Below are positions 34,523 through 45,054 of a stretch of DNA of 45,054 bases, one piece after another. Location of the stretch: assembly GCA_012744475.1 (NCBI GenBank), contig JAAYBV010000013.1:1-45054 (forward strand), given 5' to 3'. The notes below the pieces were generated by a model. It was not told where the DNA came from and made no database searches. It saw nothing but the letters and a program-made list of their open reading frames with translations. Positions within the stretch are counted from its first letter, which is position 1; every line of letters begins with the position of its first letter. This DNA comes from Phycisphaerae bacterium. GTDB lineage: Bacteria > Planctomycetota > Phycisphaerae > Sedimentisphaerales > Anaerobacaceae. Position numbers and translations under genes: made by a program.

Positions 34523-36655
34523 ATGGCGATGAACCAGAATGACACGCTGATCCAACTCGTTGAACAGGCCGCCTGCTGCGTGAACATGCTCGGGCCTTCG
34601 GACTTGTCCGACGCCCGGCAGTTGGAGGAGATTCTCAGCCGGATCGACCGGACCGTCCATGAACTGGATCGAGGGTCCGACCCGCTGCGGACTCAAATGG
34701 AAGGCGCAACGGCCGAGGCTACCCAAACGCTTCAGCAGGTTCTCGGGCAGGAGGTCAAGGACACCTCGCAGGCTCTGAACGCGATCGCCCAGGCCATCTG
34801 CAGTCTCCAGGGTCTGGCTCGTCAGCTCGACAGCGCGGATTCGGGCACCGCAGTGGAGTCTTCTGCCGCTGCGCCGTCCGAGCAGCCGACGCCCCGGAGC
34901 AAGGAGACGGCTTCCCCGGAACCGGCCGCGGAGACTCCGGCCGTCCCGGAGGTGACGACGATTTCCGCGGACGATGCGCCCCTGGTTGTGGATTTCATCA
35001 CGGAGGCGACCGAGCACATCGAGACCGCCGAATCAGCCCTTCTCGAACTGGAGAATCATCCGGACAACGAGGAACTCATCAATAAGATCTTCCGCGGCTT
35101 CCACACCATCAAAGGGATGGCCGGCTTTCTGAATCTGACCGAGATCGGGTCGCTGGCCCACTCGGCCGAGAATCTGCTGGACCTGGCGCGCAAGGGCAAG
35201 CTGATTCTGGCGGGCGCGAACAGCGACGTGGTGTTTGCTTCTGTGGACATGCTCAAGCGGATGATGACGTGTCTGAAAGAGGCGGTGGAATCGGGCGGGC
35301 CGGTCGCCAGGCAGGACCAGCTTCCGCCGCTGCTTGAGACCCTGAAGGCGGCCGCCGAAGGCAAGACGCCCGCCGCGCCGGTTCGTCCTGTGCAGACGAA
35401 GGCCGACGACGAGAAGCTCGATGCCATCCTGGAGGACAAGGCCGAGGCGAAGAAGGCCGCGTCGAGCGGTGCGGCCGCACACGCCACGACCGACGACAAG
35501 ATCAAGGTCAGCATCACCCGCCTCGACAATCTGATCAACATGACGGGCGAACTCGTGATCGCGCAACTGATGGTCGCCGAGGAGATCCACACGCGAACCT
35601 CCTCGACGCACGATCTCGCACGCAAGGTCGCCCACCAGGGCAAGATCGTACGAGAGCTTCAGGAACTCTCGATGTCCATGCGCATGGTGCCGGTCCAGGG
35701 CGTCTTCCAGAAGATGAGCCGCCTGGCCCGCGACCTGTCCCGCAAGGCGGACAAGCAGGTGGACTTCGTCACCGTCGGCGAGGAGACGGAACTGGACCGC
35801 ACGGTCGTCGACAAGATCGCCGATCCGCTGATCCACATGGTGCGCAATTCGCTCGATCACGGCGTTGAGCCGAGCGCCGATCGCGTGAAAGCCGGCAAGA
35901 ACGCCACCGGGCACGTCGAACTGCGGGCCTTCCATCAGGCCGGCAACATCGTCATCGAAATCGAAGACGATGGAAAAGGACTGGACAAGGACCGCATTCT
36001 CAAGAAGGCCGTCGATACCGGCGTCGTGGAGCCGGGCCAGGAGCTTTCCGACGAAGAAATCTTCAAGCTCATCTTCCACCCCGGGCTCTCGACCGCCGAG
36101 AAGATCACGAGCGTCTCGGGACGAGGCGTCGGCATGGATGTCGTGAAGAAAAACATCGAATCTCTGCGCGGCAAGATCGAAATCAGCTCGGTCCGCGGCA
36201 AGGGCACGACGTTCACCATTCGCCTGCCCCTGACCCTGGCGGTCATCGACGGGCAGGTGGTCTCCATCGGCGACCAGCGCTACATCATTCCGATCAACGC
36301 GATCGTACGCAGTCTACGTCCCACGAGCCGGCAGATCTCCTCCGTGCAGGGCCGGGGCGAGATGATTCTCGAACGTGGCGAGCTGATCCCGCTGGTCCGT
36401 CTGTATCGCCTCCTCGGCGCGGTCCCGACCGAGGAAGATCCCACCAAGGCCCTGGTGGTCGTCGTGGAAGAGGACGGCAAGAAGTGCTGCCTGCTCGTGG
36501 ACGACCTGCTCGCGCAGCAACAGGTGGTGATCAAGAGTCTGGGAGATGCTCTGGGACGCGTCCCGGGGGTTTCCGGCGGAGCGATCATGGGGGATGGAAA
36601 GGTATGTCTGATTCTCGATATTCCAGGACTTGTGGCACTGGCCCAGGCACAGTAA
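34523..36655 (+). CDS. cheA: CheA histidine kinase with an extra N-terminal helical domain
   Basis: 710 residues. The phosphotransfer domain, normally at the N-terminus, starts near residue 150, with the phosphorylated His194 in FRGFHTIKGMAGF. The dimerisation domain is at about 325-395. The ATPase domain follows, with the N box HMVRNSLDHGVEP (438-450), EDDGKGLD (481-488) and GRGVGMDVVKKN (533-544). A CheW-like P5 domain ends the protein (about 570-705). No P2 CheY-binding domain is obvious between P1 and P3. Residues 1-105 form a helix-rich region unlike standard CheA, followed by an Ala/Pro linker. The extra domain may be a second docking or dimer module. The ribosome site is weak and an ATG two codons later is also possible. 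Confidence 0.92.
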   Translation: MAMNQNDTLIQLVEQAACCVNMLGPSDLSDARQLEEILSRIDRTVHELDRGSDPLRTQMEGATAEATQTLQQVLGQEVKDTSQALNAIAQAICSLQGLARQLDSADSGTAVESSAAAPSEQPTPRSKETASPEPAAETPAVPEVTTISADDAPLVVDFITEATEHIETAESALLELENHPDNEELINKIFRGFHTIKGMAGFLNLTEIGSLAHSAENLLDLARKGKLILAGANSDVVFASVDMLKRMMTCLKEAVESGGPVARQDQLPPLLETLKAAAEGKTPAAPVRPVQTKADDEKLDAILEDKAEAKKAASSGAAAHATTDDKIKVSITRLDNLINMTGELVIAQLMVAEEIHTRTSSTHDLARKVAHQGKIVRELQELSMSMRMVPVQGVFQKMSRLARDLSRKADKQVDFVTVGEETELDRTVVDKIADPLIHMVRNSLDHGVEPSADRVKAGKNATGHVELRAFHQAGNIVIEIEDDGKGLDKDRILKKAVDTGVVEPGQELSDEEIFKLIFHPGLSTAEKITSVSGRGVGMDVVKKNIESLRGKIEISSVRGKGTTFTIRLPLTLAVIDGQVVSIGDQRYIIPINAIVRSLRPTSRQISSVQGRGEMILERGELIPLVRLYRLLGAVPTEEDPTKALVVVVEEDGKKCCLLVDDLLAQQQVVIKSLGDALGRVPGVSGGAIMGDGKVCLILDIPGLVALAQAQ

Positions 36656-36683
36656 TGAAACCTGGGCAGGGGGGGCTTCTCCG

Positions 36684-37532
36684 ATGACCATGTCAGTATT
36701 GCAGGACATTGTGCTGGGCGAAGACGAATTCCGCCAGATCAGCGACCTCGTCTACGAGCACTGTGGCATCAACCTTCACGACGGCAAGAAAGAGCTGGTT
36801 CGGTCGCGGCTGGCCAAGCGGCTCCACAGGGGTCGGTTCACCTCGTTCTCACAGTACATCAAGCACGTGTTGGAGGACCCGACGGGCAAGGAGTTCTCGA
36901 TCCTGGTCGACTCGCTCAGTACGAACCTGACGAAGTTCTTCCGCGAAGAGCGGCACTTCGAGTACATGCGCAGCCAGTTGCTGCCGCGTCTGATGAAGGC
37001 CCGACAGAGCCGGGGCCAATACCGGATTCGCGGCTGGAGCGCAGGTTGCTCCTCCGGCGAGGAACCCTATTCCGTCGCCCTGACGTTGCTCGAAGCGCTC
37101 GGCGGCAAGGGCCGCTGGGACGTCAAGCTGCTGGCCACCGACGTGTCCACGCAGATTCTCGAACGGGCCCAAGCCGGCATCTACGACCGCGAGCGGATCG
37201 AGCCGATTCCGCTGCCGCTGCGGAGCAAGTATCTTATCGCGCACCACGAAGGAGACAAAGAACGCTACGAAGTCGGGCCGGCCCTGAGAGAGCTGGTGAT
37301 CTTCCGCTACCTGAATTTGATGAAGGACTGGCCGGTCAAGGGGCCGCTGGACTTCATCTTCTGCCGCAACGTGATGATCTACTTCGATAAACCAACGCAG
37401 GCACGCCTGATCCATCGATTCTATGATTTGCTGGGCTCCGGTGGCGTCCTCTTCACGGGCCACTCCGAATCGCTGACGGGAATCGAGCACGCGTTCAAGT
37501 ACGTGCAGCCAACCATTTATCTCAAATCGTAG
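36684..37532 (+). CDS. cheR: CheR chemoreceptor methyltransferase
   Basis: 282 residues from ATG 36684, which follows a G-rich run at a normal distance. CheR uses S-adenosylmethionine to methylate glutamates of chemoreceptors. The N-terminal helical domain (EFRQISDLVYEHCGINLHDGK) is followed by the SAM fold: NLTKFFREERHFEY, the SAM loop GWSAGCSSGEEPYS, LLATDVSTQILERA, and DFIFCRNVMIYFD. The usual beta subdomain is present. No receptor gene lies in this window, so its substrates must be encoded elsewhere. It begins 28 bases after cheA and ends nine bases before cheD. Confidence 0.94.
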   Translation: MTMSVLQDIVLGEDEFRQISDLVYEHCGINLHDGKKELVRSRLAKRLHRGRFTSFSQYIKHVLEDPTGKEFSILVDSLSTNLTKFFREERHFEYMRSQLLPRLMKARQSRGQYRIRGWSAGCSSGEEPYSVALTLLEALGGKGRWDVKLLATDVSTQILERAQAGIYDRERIEPIPLPLRSKYLIAHHEGDKERYEVGPALRELVIFRYLNLMKDWPVKGPLDFIFCRNVMIYFDKPTQARLIHRFYDLLGSGGVLFTGHSESLTGIEHAFKYVQPTIYLKS

Positions 37533-37541
37533 GGGGCGGGC

Positions 37542-38030
37542 ATGGTCAAGACGCGAATTGTGGTCGATATCTCGGACGCGAAGGTCTCCAGCGACCCCTC
37601 CGACGTGCTGGTGACCTACTCCCTCGGTTCGTGCATCGGGGTCTGTCTGTACGACCCGGTCACCCACATCGGTGGGATGCTGCACTACCAACTGCCTTCC
37701 TCGAAGATGGATGAGGAGCGGGCCCGCAGCAAGCCGCTGATGTTCGCCGACACCGGCATGGCGCTGCTGTTGAACAAGATGACCACGATGGGCGCCAACA
37801 AGAAGCGGATGCACGTTCGACTGGCTGGCGGAGCGGCGATGGCGACGGGCCCGCAGGGGTTCGACATCGGCAAGCGCAACTATCTGGCCATCCGCAAGAT
37901 TCTCTGGAGCAACGGCATGTTCATCAACGCCGAGGACGTGGGAGGCAGCGCCGCCCGCAGTCTGTACATGGACATGGCCGACGGGACCGTGACGGTGCGA
38001 TCGATCGGGCTGGAGAAGTACCTGCGCTGA
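37542..38030 (+). CDS. cheD: CheD receptor glutamine deamidase
   Basis: 162 residues. CheD deamidates glutamines of chemoreceptors and, in several bacteria, binds CheC-type phosphatases. The catalytic Cys31 is in TYSLGSCIGVCLYD, with His48 in GGMLHYQLP and Thr25 nearby. RLAGGAAMATGP and the C-terminal GSAARSLYMDMADGTV are typical. The presence of CheD with CheX-like proteins rather than CheC raises the question of whether CheD binds either of the two CheX-type proteins here. It is nine bases after cheR. Confidence 0.93.
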   Translation: MVKTRIVVDISDAKVSSDPSDVLVTYSLGSCIGVCLYDPVTHIGGMLHYQLPSSKMDEERARSKPLMFADTGMALLLNKMTTMGANKKRMHVRLAGGAAMATGPQGFDIGKRNYLAIRKILWSNGMFINAEDVGGSAARSLYMDMADGTVTVRSIGLEKYLR

Positions 38031-38075
38031 CGCCCCATAGATGAAGGGCCGCTGTTACGCAGGATGATGGGATGA

Positions 38076-39143
<1,068 letters not shown>

Positions 39144-39283
39144 TCCTGCGGCGTGTGTGCGGGGTTCTCGGCCTGCGCATCCTTCTCCGTCGTGTCATCT
39201 CACGACTTGGCACAGGGACCTCCAACGGGTATGATGTGTCCAGAGAGTTGAATGACGCCGATGGGTTCTACAGGAGCACACAT

Positions 39284-39505
39284 ATGCGGCTGGATGAGAT
39301 TCCGGAGATTGTACGCTTGAGTGTGGCCGAGAGGATTCTGCTGCTGGAGGACCTCTGGGACAGCATTGCCTCCGAGCCATCCAGTGTTCCTGTGCCCCAG
39401 AGCCACCAGGCCGAATTGGACAGGAGGCTGACGGCGTACGAGAAAGCCCCGGGTTCGCTGCTCACGCTGGAGGAATTGCGCCAGAGAATAGAGACGAGCA
39501 GATGA
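39284..39505 (+). CDS. Antitoxin, addiction-module component family
   Basis: 73 residues. AGGAG lies seven bases before the ATG. LSVAERILLLEDLWDSIA is the signature of small antitoxins of the addiction module component (TIGR02574-like) family, followed by the helix SHQAELDRRLTAYEKAPGS and LTLEELRQRI. It should bind and silence the toxin made from the overlapping next gene and autoregulate the pair, although no DNA-binding domain is obvious. It overlaps the toxin gene by ATGA. Confidence 0.85.
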   Translation: MRLDEIPEIVRLSVAERILLLEDLWDSIASEPSSVPVPQSHQAELDRRLTAYEKAPGSLLTLEELRQRIETSR

Positions 39506-39816
39506 CCTATGTTCTTCGGTTCCTGCCACCAGTCGAGACCGATGCCCTGAACGGCTGGCTCTGGTACGAGCAGAAGGCTGTGGGGCTCGGGGAGGAGTTC
39601 CTTCGCGTCTTCTACGCCTGTTCTGCCCACCTGGTGCGCAATCCGATGGCATGCCAGCAGGTACATGGGCAGTTCCGACGATGCCTGCTGCGTCGGTTTC
39701 CGTATGCGATCTACTTCCGGATCGAAGGCGAACAGGTGATTGTCTTTGGTCTGTTCCACTGTGCCAGAGATCCTCGCCGGCTCGATCGTGAATTGGACGG
39801 GTGCGACAATCGCTGA
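39502..39816 (+). CDS. Toxin of the RelE/ParE family
   Basis: 104 residues. It has the compact RelE/ParE fold: ETDALNGWLWYEQKAVGLGEEFLRVFYAC helices, then CLLRRFPYAIYFRIEGEQVIVFGLFHCARDPRRL. ParE-type members poison gyrase, and RelE-type members cut mRNA on the ribosome. The RRFPYAIYF and HCARDPRRL blocks are closest to ParE-like proteins that pair with the TIGR02574-like antitoxins. The reading frame is intact, so the module is probably active. It converges with clpB across 62 bases. Confidence 0.85.
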   Translation: MTYVLRFLPPVETDALNGWLWYEQKAVGLGEEFLRVFYACSAHLVRNPMACQQVHGQFRRCLLRRFPYAIYFRIEGEQVIVFGLFHCARDPRRLDRELDGCDNR

Positions 39817-39878
39817 TCATCGGCTCGTCCGACTCTCACCCGTGCAGAAATGAGGCTGTGCATCCCCGTCGCCCGATC

Positions 39879-42473
<2,595 letters not shown>

Positions 42474-42507
42474 TTCCAGACCTCACTCGAATCATTCGTT
42501 CCGATTG

Positions 42508-42524
42508 GGGACAGCCGTCCCCAG
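42508..42524. promoter_or_regulatory. GGGGAC/GTCCCC hairpin in the clpB leader
   Basis: GGGGAC, AGCC, GTCCCC forms a 6-bp hairpin about 40 bases before the clpB ATG. Further upstream on the minus strand an AT-rich box TATATAGAAT (near 42580-42589) could be a -10 element, but no -35 match was found. No CIRCE operator is present. The hairpin may be a common dispersed repeat rather than a regulator. Confidence 0.35.
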
Positions 42525-42651
42525 TCGAGGTACGGTGCAAACCATGTGCCGGAATCGCTGTCTTGCTGTAAGTGATTCTATATAAATGGCTTACGTTGTT
42601 CTCGATCCCGGCCCTCAGATGCCAATATGGCAGCATGGCAGGACCGATCTC

Positions 42652-43236
42652 TCAGGCGGGTGCGTAGAACGACGCCAGGCCTTTGCGGATGAGCATGACC
42701 GCGATGGCCGCCAGGAGCAGGTTGGAGACCTTCGACATGGCCTTGGCGCCGGATTCGCCCAGCAGCTTGATCGCGACCAGGGAGGACCGAAAGAGCAGCC
42801 CGGCCAGCAGGATGTTGGCGACGACCGAGATCAGGGTGGGCAGCAGGCCGTACTCCGAGACCGCCAGCATGGACGTGGTCAGCACCGCCGGACCGGCCAG
42901 CAGCGGCGTGCCCAGGGGGACGACGCCGAAGTCGCTGTCGGGCATCCGTCGTCGTTTGACCGGGTTGACGATGTCGATGATGGCCAGGCAGAAGAGGATC
43001 ACGCCGCCGGCGATCATGAAGTCGCCCATCGTGATCCCCAACGCCCGAAAGACGAGCTTGCCCACAAGGATGAACGCGACGGACAGGCATAGCGCCGTGA
43101 GCATCGACTGGAGGATGATGCGGTGCTTCTGTCTGGGGTCGAGACCTTGGGTCAGTGACGTCAGAATCGGCAGCGTGCCGATCGCGTCGACCGCGACGAA
43201 AACCGGAATGAACGCCAACAGCATGTTGTTCAACAT
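42652..43236 (-). CDS. MarC family integral membrane protein
   Basis: 194 residues with six hydrophobic segments, as in MarC. Recognisable blocks are the opening FIPVFVAVDAIGTLPILTSLT, GDFMIAGGVILFCLAIIDIV and PLGTPLLAGPAVLTTSML. Despite the name, MarC is not required for multiple antibiotic resistance and its transport role is unknown. It lies between the exchanger gene and clpB on the same strand, 48 bases after the exchanger stop. Confidence 0.88.
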   Translation of the reverse strand: MLNNMLLAFIPVFVAVDAIGTLPILTSLTQGLDPRQKHRIILQSMLTALCLSVAFILVGKLVFRALGITMGDFMIAGGVILFCLAIIDIVNPVKRRRMPDSDFGVVPLGTPLLAGPAVLTTSMLAVSEYGLLPTLISVVANILLAGLLFRSSLVAIKLLGESGAKAMSKVSNLLLAAIAVMLIRKGLASFYAPA

Positions 43237-43284
43237 GGGGCTGTGCCTCTTCGATCTTTCTGCATCCGTCAGAGAGCCTGTGCG

Positions 43285-44244
43285 CTAGTTCAGCCAGACG
43301 ACCGTCACTGTGACATAGATCGTGTACAGGACCAGGAAGAGTGCAGCTTCCCGCCGGTCGAGAATATGCTCCTTGCTGGTGAACATGCACGCAAACAACA
43401 GTCCACTGGCGACGATCGCGGCGCCGATGTCCACGTTTGCCCTGGGCTCGAAAGGAATGGGGCGGATCAGCGAACTGACGCCGAGGATGAAGAAGATGTT
43501 GAAGATGTCGGAGCCGACGACGTTGCCGATGGCGATCTCGGGGTTCTTTCGGTAGGCGGCTGCGGCCGAGGTGGCCAGCTCCGGCAGCGAGGTCCCGACT
43601 GCAACGATGGTCAGGCCGATCACCGTCTGTTGCACGCCCAGCGCCGTGGCCAGCTTCACCGCCCCTTCGACCACCCACATGCTGCCGAGGAGCAATCCGA
43701 TGAATCCCGCGACCATCAACACCACCGTCTTCCACGCGGCCTGCACGTCCTGGCGCGGCCCTGCGGGAATGCCCTCCACCCGGGCGATGCCGGCGGTGTA
43801 GTACAAGAAGATAACGAAGAAGCACAGCAGCACGAGACCGTCGATGCGCGTCAGACGCGAGGGGCCGGCCCCGTCGATGATCAGGTCGTTGGCCAGGATG
43901 CCGACCAGCAGGGCGGCCAGCAGACTCAGCGGGATCTCCTTCCAGACGGTGCCCTTCGTCACCGCCAGCGGCAAGATTACGCCGGCGACGCCGAGGATCA
44001 GCAGGATGTTGGCGATGTTGCTGCCCAGGATGTTGCCGATGGTGATGCCGGCGTCGCCCCGGATGCTGGCGGTCACGTTGACGGCCAGCTCCGGCAGGGA
44101 GGTCCCGAACGCCACCACCGTCAGACCGATGGCCAGGTCCGAGACGTGCAGACGCCGGGCCAGCGCCGAGGCCCCGCTGACAAACAGGTCGGCCCCCTTG
44201 ATCACGAAGACGAATCCAACTGCCATGAGTCCATATACCAGCAT
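43285..44244 (-). CDS. Sodium/calcium exchanger family protein (CaCA, YrbG-like)
   Basis: 319 residues with about ten membrane helices in two homologous halves. The alpha-1 repeat is VVAFGTSLPELAVNV with GNILGSNIANI (44-80). The alpha-2 repeat is IVAVGTSLPELATS with GNVVGSDIFNI. The GTSLPEL and GN..GSN motifs carry the ion-binding acids and amides. It should exchange Ca2+ or another divalent cation against Na+ or H+ across the inner membrane. GGAG eight bases before ATG 44244 supports this start; the open frame extends upstream without conserved residues. It is followed closely by the MarC gene. Confidence 0.92.
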   Translation of the reverse strand: MLVYGLMAVGFVFVIKGADLFVSGASALARRLHVSDLAIGLTVVAFGTSLPELAVNVTASIRGDAGITIGNILGSNIANILLILGVAGVILPLAVTKGTVWKEIPLSLLAALLVGILANDLIIDGAGPSRLTRIDGLVLLCFFVIFLYYTAGIARVEGIPAGPRQDVQAAWKTVVLMVAGFIGLLLGSMWVVEGAVKLATALGVQQTVIGLTIVAVGTSLPELATSAAAAYRKNPEIAIGNVVGSDIFNIFFILGVSSLIRPIPFEPRANVDIGAAIVASGLLFACMFTSKEHILDRREAALFLVLYTIYVTVTVVWLN

Positions 44245-44347
44245 CGCCGCGACTCCAGAAACTTTGTGCCATCCAGTGCAAGACCGCTCATCATACCAGC
44301 CTTTGCTGCCTTGGCAATGGTCCGATGGCACGCCGAGCCAGGGGGGG

Positions 44348-44577
44348 CACTGCATGTCTGTAGGTAGGTTCCTGCCGAGGCCAGGAAGCGGGTTTTGTCA
44401 TGTCGGAGAGCGTGACGGATGTCATTCCGACTAAGGGCGAAGCCCGCACGGAAGAATCTGGCCGAGCATCAGGCAATGGCCCCTTCGCAGCCAGATTCCT
44501 CCACTGCGCTGTGCTCCGGTCGGAATGACAAAGTCGACTGCAGCCCCCGGTGAAGGTTTACCTACAAACATCAAGTG
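44348..44577. mobile_element. Miniature inverted-repeat element (about 230 bp)
   Basis: Terminal inverted repeats at 44348-44366 and 44559-44577 match at 16 of 19 positions. A second nested pair, starting GTCATTCCGAC and ending GAATCTGGC (44421-44462), is complemented at 44490-44529. There is no coding capacity, so any movement would need a transposase in trans. The inner GTCATTCCGA/AATCTGGC sequence resembles a repeat commonly seen in many bacterial genomes; that comparison is from memory. Confidence 0.65.
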
Positions 44578-44617
44578 CATCCCAGGTGCACCTCGCCATC
44601 GGAGGTAGTAGGCGCGA

Positions 44618-44693
44618 TCCCGATGGCCATCGGGACGCCGCCCTTACGCTGCCAAGCGCCGGGTGGCAGCGGCAAGCGAAAGCTTGCCGATGG
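44618..44693. repeat. REP-like composite, family A plus TCCCGATG palindrome
   Basis: The palindrome TCCCGATGGCCATCGGGA (44618-44635) is identical to that at 7-24. A hairpin follows: GTGGCAGC (44663-44670), GGCAAGC, GAAA, GCTTGCC, GATGG (to 44693). It is the reverse-strand equivalent of 69-99. Confidence 0.7.
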
Positions 44694-44709
44694 TTCTTCG
44701 CAAGGGTTC

Positions 44710-45051
44710 TCAGGTCGCGTCGCGTCCGGCGGGACCGCCCGACTTGCCGAGGGCCGAGAGGCTCATGTGGAAGGCGAGGACCGCAATCGCGGCCGCCATC
44801 AGCAGGTTCAGCATCCCCTCCAGGGGAAACGTCCCGGCCATCTCCCAGTCGGCCTCCAGATCGGCAAACTGCTCGATGTTCGCGGCCAGCGGCCGGAACA
44901 CTGCCGGCACCGTCAGGAACAGAAGGGTCGTGCTCTCGACAAACGCCACCACCGCCGAGGCCGCCGGAAGCACGAACACCACCACGCCGCACAGAACGCA
45001 GAAGCCATAGTACAGATTCTTGCAGCCGGGCATCGCATCCAGGGCCGCCAC
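44710..45051 (-). CDS. Hypothetical membrane protein, possibly incomplete at the window edge
   Basis: 113 residues from a GTG at 45051, three bases from the edge, so the true start may lie outside. Three hydrophobic segments are visible: LYYGFCVLCGVVVFVLPAASAVVAFV, TTLLFLTVPAVF and MLNLLMAAAIAVLAFHM. The acidic stretch EQFADLEADWEMAGTFPLEG between them would be a loop, and the tail GKSGGPAGRDAT is polar. I recognise no family. The stop is 17 bases from the REP-like composite. Confidence 0.5.
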   Translation of the reverse strand: MAALDAMPGCKNLYYGFCVLCGVVVFVLPAASAVVAFVESTTLLFLTVPAVFRPLAANIEQFADLEADWEMAGTFPLEGMLNLLMAAAIAVLAFHMSLSALGKSGGPAGRDAT

Positions 45052-45054
45052 ACG

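Noticed and set aside
42474-42600. A CIRCE operator or sigma32 promoter for clpB
   Set aside because: No TTAGCACTC-type inverted repeat or clear heat-shock -35/-10 pair was found; only a short GGGGAC hairpin and an AT-rich box.

Overview
The window is a GC-rich (roughly 60%) bacterial chromosomal segment with almost no non-coding space apart from repeat elements. Gene content suggests a Planctomycetota-type heterotroph, perhaps of the Phycisphaerae/Sedimentisphaerales kind: a secreted GH29 alpha-L-fucosidase, a BNR_4-type beta-propeller exoenzyme, a KDG kinase/KDPG-aldolase operon, a complete Bat operon, and many intergenic palindromes. This is inference; there is no rRNA or other taxonomic marker. 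No tRNA, rRNA, CRISPR array, transposase or prophage gene was seen.

Layout. 1-2731: REP-like repeats, a glycine-zipper lipoprotein, a xylose-isomerase-like TIM-barrel protein, and an Nfu-type Fe-S scaffold with a clear sigma70-like promoter. 2768-15917 (minus strand): a tightly packed run reading uvrA, an old-yellow-enzyme/GltD fusion, an SDR, a KDPG-aldolase-like protein, a BNR_4 propeller, a fumarate-reductase-like flavoprotein, a KDG-type PfkB kinase and mtnA. The genes after uvrA look like one catabolic operon for a uronate or deoxy-sugar acid. 16168-18620: a retropepsin-like protein fused to an unknown domain, a stand-alone copy of that domain, a broken DUF6429-like remnant, and endonuclease V. 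18643-20652 (minus): alpha-L-fucosidase and a small membrane protein.

21129-31523 (plus): an extended Bat operon (MoxR, DUF58, a PpiC isomerase, a BatD-like lipoprotein, BatA, BatB, BatC, BatD, BatE). 31860-39143 (plus): a chemosensory cluster (CheY, a 13-codon leader, CheX, a CheX-like/CBS fusion, CheA, CheR, CheD, CheB) with no receptor and no separate CheW. 39284-39816: a RelB/ParE-type toxin-antitoxin pair. 39879-45051 (minus): ClpB, MarC, a Na+/Ca2+ exchanger and an edge membrane protein.

The most unusual signal is the set of palindromic repeats. At least three families are visible: (A) REP-like hairpins bounded by CCATC and GCTGCCAC; (B) inverted repeats with AT-rich arms built of iterated short words; (C) imperfect palindromes built of GGGACC/TAT words. 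A family A copy lies in frame inside endonuclease V at a place where other family members have no residues. A family C copy lies in frame in batE just behind the signal peptide. Others sit exactly at gene starts (DUF58 gene, batD, the OYE/GltD gene). This resembles Rickettsia palindromic elements, which also spread into coding sequence. Two genes of the sugar operon (mtnA and the OYE/GltD fusion) appear to start at non-standard codons (ACG/ATC and ATT) behind strong Shine-Dalgarno sites.
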